NCBI GenBank assembly: GCA_002308815.1
Contig: DBVX01000053.1
Location: 5,814 to 16,920 of the forward strand
Direction: 5' to 3'
Length of the DNA stretch: 11,107 nucleotides
From: Bacteroidales bacterium UBA1253
GTDB taxonomy: Bacteria; Bacteroidota; Bacteroidia; Bacteroidales; Paludibacteraceae
Shown: positions 6,545 through 11,107 of the stretch, one piece after another
How the letters are laid out: every line of letters starts with the position of its first letter
Position numbering within the stretch: the first letter of the stretch is position 1
Made by a program: the position numbers and the translations under genes
Notes under the pieces: model-generated
Databases searched by the model: none
The model's input: only the letters and a program-made list of their open reading frames with translations
What the model was told of the DNA's origin: nothing

Positions 6545-8379
6545 TCAATCCGCAGTACTATAAACGCAGTTATGTGCTGGGCGGCATTGTGATTGCCGTG
6601 GCGATGGTTTTTCTTTGCCGCCTTTTCTACCTACAGGTCATTGATTCTTCAACCAAAGACAAGGCGGACGGCAATGCACTAGTGAGGCAGACCATCTATC
6701 CTTCACGCGGTCTGATATACGACCGCAACGACAGTCTGATAGTCTTCAACCAGCCAGTCTATGACGTGATGATTATCGTACGGGAAATGCGCAAAGGCTT
6801 CGACACGCTCTGTTTCTGTCAGGCGATGCAAATCAGTCTAGAGCAATTTGAGGAGCGGATGTCCGAAGTGTGTGACCGGAAACGCAACCGAGGATACTCT
6901 CCTTATACTCCCCAGTTGTTCTGGGGTATGCTGTCGAAAGAGGATGTGGCGGCAGTGCAGGAGCAACTGTTCCATTTCGCGGGCGTATCGGTGCGCAAGC
7001 GCACACTCCGCGATTATGTGTATCCTTCGGCGGCACATATAGTGGGTAGCGTGGGGGAGGTAAACCGGAAGGATTTGGAGAATGATTCCTACTACTCGAT
7101 AGGCGATTACAGCGGCAGGGACGGCATAGAGCGTCAGTACGAGACGCTGTTGCGCGGCAGGAAGGGCGTGGAGGTGCTGATGCGCGACTCGAAAGGACGC
7201 ATACAGGGCAGTTACCACAACGGCGAACTGGACTATCCGCCCGAATCGGGAACGGATCTGCAACTGACCATTGACATACGTCTCCAGCAGTTGGCGGAGG
7301 AGTTGTTGGAGGGCAAGATGGGGAGCGCGGTGGCGATTGAGCCGAAGACCGGCGAGGTGCTGGCGATGGTATCAATGCCATCATGGGATCCGCACAGTCT
7401 GGTGGGCAGGCAGCGATCGAAGAACTATGCCGCTCTGTTGAGCGACCCGCACAAGCCGCTGATGAACCGTGCCGTGCAGGCGCAGTACCCGCCCGGCTCA
7501 ACCTTCAAACTGATTCAGGCGTTGGTGGGGCTGCAGACGGGTGCCTTCACGCCCAATACGCTGTATGCGTGCAACGGACCGGGTTCAACACCCATCAAAT
7601 GCACACACCATCATGGATCGCCCGTATCGTTGGAAGCGGGTATCGAGCAGTCGTGCAACCCGTATTTCTGGCAGGCTTACCGCGACATCCTTGAGCAGCA
7701 CGGCTACGGCAAGAACAACGCCACGTTCCGCCACACGTATGACCACTGGCGTGATTTGGTAGTTAGTTTCGGTTTTGCGGGGCGTTTCGATTCGGACATT
7801 TCCAATCAGGCGACCGGGAGTATTCCGACAGCCAAGACTTTCTCACGCATCTACGGCGAAAGCGGTTGGCGCGCCATCACCATCCGTTCGCTGAGCATCG
7901 GTCAGGGTGAGATATTGGTCACTCCTTTGCAGTTGGCGAATGAGGCGGCATGCATAGCCAACGGCGGCTACTATATGACCCCGCATCTGGTACGCCCGCT
8001 GCCATCGATGCCTGCCATTGAGCGTCATCAGACAGGGGTTGATAAGAGGCATTTCGAGGTGGTTCAGCGCGGTATGGCGCGCGTGATGACCAACGGAACA
8101 GGCCGGCACTATAATATACCCGCTTTACAGATGTGCGGCAAAACGGGTACGGTACAGAACCCGCACGGAAAAGACCACGCCATCTTTATCGGCTTCGCTC
8201 CGTTGGACGATCCGAAAATAGCGGTGGCGGTGGCGGTGGAGAACGCGGGCTTTGGTGCCACATGGGCTTGTCCGGTGGCAACGATGATGATGGAGAAGTA
8301 CCTGACGGACTCCATTTCGCGTCCTGACGGATATGACAGAATCCGTTCCACTCATTTTATCAATACCGCCGCGCAATGA
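6541..8379 (+). CDS. mrdA: Penicillin-binding protein 2 (elongation transpeptidase)
   Basis: A 612-residue class B PBP that cross-links new peptidoglycan during elongation. There is a short cytoplasmic end and one membrane anchor (about 10-33). The PBP dimerisation/pedestal domain follows (about 50-235, with the typical YPSRGLIYDRN segment at 53-63), then the transpeptidase domain. Its active-site motifs are intact: STFK at 320-323 (nucleophile Ser320), SCN at 371-373 and KTGT at 534-537. The start is the ATG at 6541, which overlaps the mreD stop in ATGA. The frame is open further upstream to 6439, but that stretch lies within mreD and is not family-like. Cys344, Cys354, His356-358 and Cys372 lie between or at the SxxK and SxN motifs, where Gram-negative PBP2 proteins have a zinc site. 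The stop overlaps rodA by 4 bases. Confidence 0.95.
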   Translation: MINPQYYKRSYVLGGIVIAVAMVFLCRLFYLQVIDSSTKDKADGNALVRQTIYPSRGLIYDRNDSLIVFNQPVYDVMIIVREMRKGFDTLCFCQAMQISLEQFEERMSEVCDRKRNRGYSPYTPQLFWGMLSKEDVAAVQEQLFHFAGVSVRKRTLRDYVYPSAAHIVGSVGEVNRKDLENDSYYSIGDYSGRDGIERQYETLLRGRKGVEVLMRDSKGRIQGSYHNGELDYPPESGTDLQLTIDIRLQQLAEELLEGKMGSAVAIEPKTGEVLAMVSMPSWDPHSLVGRQRSKNYAALLSDPHKPLMNRAVQAQYPPGSTFKLIQALVGLQTGAFTPNTLYACNGPGSTPIKCTHHHGSPVSLEAGIEQSCNPYFWQAYRDILEQHGYGKNNATFRHTYDHWRDLVVSFGFAGRFDSDISNQATGSIPTAKTFSRIYGESGWRAITIRSLSIGQGEILVTPLQLANEAACIANGGYYMTPHLVRPLPSMPAIERHQTGVDKRHFEVVQRGMARVMTNGTGRHYNIPALQMCGKTGTVQNPHGKDHAIFIGFAPLDDPKIAVAVAVENAGFGATWACPVATMMMEKYLTDSISRPDGYDRIRSTHFINTAAQ

Positions 8380-9536
8380 TTGCAACATCCGTCAATAGCC
8401 GCAGTTCCATCTGGAAAGGAGTGGATTGGGTGACAGTCCTGATCTATCTCGCGCTTGCCCTGTTCGGCTGGGTGAATATCTACGGCGCGTGCTACACGTT
8501 CGAGCAGACCTCGATATTCTCCTTCAGCAATGTGGCGGGCAAGCAGTTCGTATGGATTATGTCCGCGCTTGTGATGGGGCTGATTGTACTGCTTATCGAC
8601 GAGCGACTGTACGATATTCTGGGCTACTGGATGTACGCCGCCGTCATTCTCCTGTTGCTGGCAACGCCTTTTCTCGCCAACGACACGAAAGGTTCGCTGT
8701 CGTGGATAGACCTTGGTCCGATGAAATTGCAGCCCGCTGAGTTCGCCAAGTTCGTTACCGCCATCGCAGTTGCCAAATATATGAGCAAGTACGGGTATTC
8801 GGTGCGCTCGTGGCGTGACCTGATTGTGCCGTTCTGCCTCATCGGACTGCCGATGGTCATCATTATGATTTGGCAGAAAGAGACCGGCTCGGCACTTGTC
8901 TTTGCGGCTTTCCTGCTGGTCTTCTACACGCAGGGTATGAACGGCAAGGTACTGCTATACGGTTTTCTTGCGATTGCGGCGGCGGTGGTCATCCTTAAGT
9001 TGCAGATTATTCCCGACGCGTGGATAGACAGTGTTCTCATGCCGCACCAACGGGCACGTATCGAGGTGGTACTTGGTATCCGCGAGGATCCGATGGGGTA
9101 CGGCTACAACGTGGCGCAGTCGCTGATAGCCATCGGTTCGGGGCGCTTCGCGGGCAAGGGGTTCCTGCAAGGCACACAGACCAAGCTCAGTTTCGTACCG
9201 GAACAGCATACCGACTTCATCTTCTGCACAGTGGGCGAGGAATGGGGCTTCATCGGTACGTTTGCCGTGGTGGCTCTTTATGTGGCGCTCATTCTGCGCC
9301 TGCTCTATATTGCGCAGCGGCAGCGCGATGTGTTCTCGCAGATATACGCCTACTCGGTGGCAAGCATCCTGTTCCTGCACTTCACCATCAATATAGGAAT
9401 GGTCATCGGCCTGCTGCCCGTCATCGGTATCCCGCTGCCGTTCTTCAGTTACGGCGGGTCGTCGTTCTGGGGATTCACCCTGCTGCTTTTCATCCTGCTG
9501 CGAATGGACGGCGCACGGATAAATAAAATGCACTGA
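8376..9536 (+). CDS. rodA: Rod shape-determining protein RodA (SEDS glycosyltransferase)
   Basis: A 386-residue polytopic membrane protein with about ten membrane segments, of the SEDS family (RodA/FtsW/SpoVE). It polymerises lipid II into glycan strands in partnership with PBP2, encoded just upstream. SEDS signatures are visible: PAEFAK at 120-125, KGFLQGTQTKLSF at 261-273, PEQHTDFIF at 275-283 with the presumed catalytic Asp280, GEEWGF at 287-292, and the C-terminal LLPVIGIPLPFFSYGGSS block at about 346-363. The start at 8376 overlaps the PBP2 stop in ATGA. It is assigned to RodA and not FtsW because of the operon. It is the last gene of the elongation operon, with no clear terminator after the TGA. 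Confidence 0.95.
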   Translation: MIATSVNSRSSIWKGVDWVTVLIYLALALFGWVNIYGACYTFEQTSIFSFSNVAGKQFVWIMSALVMGLIVLLIDERLYDILGYWMYAAVILLLLATPFLANDTKGSLSWIDLGPMKLQPAEFAKFVTAIAVAKYMSKYGYSVRSWRDLIVPFCLIGLPMVIIMIWQKETGSALVFAAFLLVFYTQGMNGKVLLYGFLAIAAAVVILKLQIIPDAWIDSVLMPHQRARIEVVLGIREDPMGYGYNVAQSLIAIGSGRFAGKGFLQGTQTKLSFVPEQHTDFIFCTVGEEWGFIGTFAVVALYVALILRLLYIAQRQRDVFSQIYAYSVASILFLHFTINIGMVIGLLPVIGIPLPFFSYGGSSFWGFTLLLFILLRMDGARINKMH

Positions 9537-9539
9537 TTG

Positions 9540-9571
9540 TTTCACCGTCCGCCGTTTTTACACTACTTTTG
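9540..9571 (+). promoter_or_regulatory. Probable Bacteroidota-type promoter upstream of the MarC-family gene
   Basis: TACTTTTG at 9564-9571 is an exact TAnnTTTG -7 element. TTTC at 9540-9543, 20 bases upstream, is one mismatch from the -33 TTTG. Transcription would start near 9577, about 17 bases before the ATG at 9594. It separates the right-end operon from the elongation operon, although read-through from rodA remains possible because no terminator hairpin is seen. Confidence 0.6.
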
Positions 9572-9593
9572 CGCGCTTAAAAAGAGACAGACT

Positions 9594-10208
9594 ATGATTG
9601 ACGCTATTCGTGACTTCTTCGGAGTTATCCATTGGGGCGATGCCTTTGCCGCATTTGTACTGCTAATCGCTATCATCGACCCCATCGGCAATATGCCTAT
9701 CGTGGTGCAGCTGCAGGACAAGGGAGCGAAAATCCACCCGACGCGCGTTGCACTCTATTCCCTGCTTATCTTCCTTGTGTTCCTGCTGTTAGGCGACCTG
9801 ATGCTGCTTATCTTCCAATTGGACATCCGCTACTTCGCCATAGCCGGCGGAGCGGTGATTATGCTGCTTGCGTTGGAAATGGTGTTGGACACCCAGATAT
9901 TCAAGACGACTGACTTGGGCAACGAGAGCAGTGACATTATCCCTCTGGCGTTCCCAATGTATGCCGGCCCCGGGTCATTCACGGCTCTGCTGTCCATGCA
10001 CGTGCAGTACAGTATCGCCTCCCTGCTGGTGACGGTCGTCCTCTGCGTCATCACGCTTTACATTGTGCTTCGCGGCACCAACTGGCTCACCCGGCATCTC
10101 GGTCCCGTAGCTCTGTATGTGGTACGCAAGTTCTTCGGCGTAATCGCGTTTGCCATCTCCATCCAGATTATCCTTACCAACGTCTTCTCGTGCCTGCACG
10201 GGGTTTGA
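9594..10208 (+). CDS. MarC-family integral membrane protein
   Basis: A 204-residue inner-membrane protein with six hydrophobic segments. Family motifs are IDPIGNMPI at 28-36 near the first helix, FAIAGGAVIMLLAL at 81-94, and PLAFPMYAGPGSF at 117-129. The family was named for a gene near the E. coli mar locus, but a role in multidrug resistance has not held up and the transported substrate, if any, is not established. The start chosen is the ATG at 9594. An earlier in-frame TTG at 9537 would place the promoter's -7 element inside the coding region. queG begins within its last 19 bases. Confidence 0.9.
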   Translation: MIDAIRDFFGVIHWGDAFAAFVLLIAIIDPIGNMPIVVQLQDKGAKIHPTRVALYSLLIFLVFLLLGDLMLLIFQLDIRYFAIAGGAVIMLLALEMVLDTQIFKTTDLGNESSDIIPLAFPMYAGPGSFTALLSMHVQYSIASLLVTVVLCVITLYIVLRGTNWLTRHLGPVALYVVRKFFGVIAFAISIQIILTNVFSCLHGV

Positions 10209-10885
10209 CATACGGTTTTATCCGTCATGTTGCACTGGCAGTAGGGATGGATGATGCAGGTGTGGTAACGGCACAACGCTGGGACAGTGACGCCCTCTTT
10301 ATGGACGAATGGGTCGCGCAGGGTCTGCACGGCAATATGAGTTACTTTGAGCGCAACCAAGCCAAGCGCTATGACATACGCGAGCTGGTGCCCGATGCCA
10401 AGACGGTAGTCGTCACACTGCTCACTTACGAACATTCAGGACATGACTACCACCGCACGCTCAAAAGCCTGCTCTACCAGATGCGGCAGCGCATCCTGGA
10501 GGAATCGGATGCCGATGAAGGGGATGTGTTCTCCGCTGACCATCAGCACGTCTTCTGCGATTCGGCCCCCGTACTCGAACGGCGGATGGCTGTGGCAGCA
10601 GGATTGGGGTTCATAGGCAGGAATCATCAGTTGATTCATCCGCGATTGGGAAGTCGCGTACATATAGGCGAACTGGTGCTGCAAGTCGATGTACAGGATG
10701 CTCCTCACGAACAGCTGATGAGGCCATACGCGCTAGGTTGCAAAGACTGCCGCCGCTGCATAGAAGCGTGTCCCGGACAGGCTCTCGGACGGGAGGAATG
10801 GGACGCGAGACGGTGCGTAGCCTACATTACGCATAAATGTGAAATCTGTCAAACAGTTTGTCCTTATAATGAAAAACTTATCTGA
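10190..10885 (+). CDS. queG: Epoxyqueuosine reductase QueG, unusually compact
   Basis: A 231-residue iron-sulfur, cobalamin-dependent enzyme that reduces epoxyqueuosine to queuosine at position 34 of tRNAs with GUN anticodons. The DUF1730-like N-terminal half is seen (SYFERN about 51-56, VPDAKTVVV about 67-75). The CDSAPVLERR segment (123-132) carries Asp124, matching the proposed catalytic Asp, and GLGFIGRNHQLIHP follows (138-151). Ferredoxin-type cysteines are at 184, 187, 190, 194 and at 209, 217, 220, 224, enough for two [4Fe-4S] clusters. Homologues are usually about 300-380 residues. Here two stretches appear shortened: before DYH at about 86-88, and between RRCVAYIT and CEIC (about 208-220). 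The C-terminus stops soon after the last cluster. The start is uncertain: GTG at 10190 or TTG at 10205 both keep the family N-terminus, whereas ATG at 10247 would lose part of it. It overlaps marC and rpiB. Confidence 0.85.
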   Translation: MPARGLTYGFIRHVALAVGMDDAGVVTAQRWDSDALFMDEWVAQGLHGNMSYFERNQAKRYDIRELVPDAKTVVVTLLTYEHSGHDYHRTLKSLLYQMRQRILEESDADEGDVFSADHQHVFCDSAPVLERRMAVAAGLGFIGRNHQLIHPRLGSRVHIGELVLQVDVQDAPHEQLMRPYALGCKDCRRCIEACPGQALGREEWDARRCVAYITHKCEICQTVCPYNEKLI

Positions 10886-11107
10886 ACTCCGTGTAGCCAT
10901 CGCCTCCGATCACGCAGGCTACAACCTCAAGCAGACCGTCATCCGCTTCCTGACCGATAACGGTACGCAAGTGCATGATTTCGGCTGTTACTCCACCGAC
11001 AGTTGCGATTACCCCGACTTCGCGCACCCTTGCGCCGCAGCCGTCGAAAAGGGTGAATACGACTACGGAATCGTCATCTGCTCCACAGGCAACGGCATCT
11101 GCATGAC
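10869..11107 (+). CDS. rpiB: Ribose-5-phosphate isomerase B, C-terminus cut by window edge
   Basis: The first 79 residues of an RpiB/LacAB-family isomerase, which interconverts ribose 5-phosphate and ribulose 5-phosphate in the pentose phosphate pathway. SDHAGYNLK at 13-21 is the substrate-binding N-terminal motif, DYPDFA at 47-52 is conserved, and CSTGNGICM at 71-79 carries the presumed catalytic Cys71. The ATG at 10869 lies inside the end of queG, giving a 17-base overlap, and the start MKNLSELRVAIASDHAG fits the family. The frame runs open to the right edge. The full protein should be about 145-150 residues. It shares an operon with the MarC-family gene and queG. Confidence 0.93.
   Translation, partial: MKNLSELRVAIASDHAGYNLKQTVIRFLTDNGTQVHDFGCYSTDSCDYPDFAHPCAAAVEKGEYDYGIVICSTGNGICM

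Noticed and set aside
6833..7501. Open frame of 222 codons antisense to PBP2.
   Set aside because: Ser/Pro/Arg-rich with no recognisable domain and fully opposite a conserved gene; no promoter or start context supports it.
9537..9593. TTG start for the MarC-family protein.
   Set aside because: The -7 element at 9564-9571 would fall inside the gene, and the added residues do not resemble the family.

Overview
The window looks like chromosomal DNA from a member of the Bacteroidales (Bacteroidota). Three upstream regions carry the -7 element TAnnTTTG of the Bacteroidota primary sigma factor, one of them with an exact -33 TTTG. Start codons lack strong Shine-Dalgarno sequences. The proteins also resemble those of this order: a short Hpf, a XerC-type recombinase beside hpf, paired deoxynucleoside kinases, an exported thioredoxin and a full mreBCD-PBP2-rodA cluster. 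The family or genus cannot be fixed from the sequence alone. No phage, insertion sequence, CRISPR array, tRNA or rRNA was seen, and this reads as core genome.

Left half, minus strand (3900 down to 1): one run of six closely packed genes transcribed leftward. In transcription order they are two paralogous deoxynucleoside kinases, a XerC-like tyrosine recombinase, the ribosome hibernation factor Hpf, an exported thioredoxin and a CPA-type cation/proton antiporter cut by the left edge. Most junctions are overlaps or a few bases, so the run probably forms one operon. It mixes deoxynucleoside salvage, chromosome dimer resolution, stationary-phase ribosome protection, envelope thiol chemistry and ion homeostasis.

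Middle (3901-4193): a divergent intergenic region with a leftward promoter for the kinase operon and a near-ideal rightward promoter for mreB. The mreB promoter and leader also hold a short motif repeated three times and a small inverted repeat.

Right half, plus strand (4194-9536): the complete cell-elongation operon mreB-mreC-mreD-mrdA(PBP2)-rodA. After mreB-mreC (15-base gap) every junction is a 4-base ATGA overlap. MreB is the cytoplasmic filament, MreC and MreD link it to the envelope, and RodA (glycosyltransferase) with PBP2 (transpeptidase) makes lateral-wall peptidoglycan.

Right end (9594-11107): a new promoter drives a MarC-family membrane protein, followed by overlapping queG (epoxyqueuosine reductase, unusually compact) and rpiB (ribose-5-phosphate isomerase B, cut by the right edge).

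No wholly new system is evident. The points most worth a second look are the compact QueG, the tandem kinases heading an unusual xerC-hpf operon, the repeated motif at the mreB promoter, and a possible cysteine-rich metal site in PBP2.
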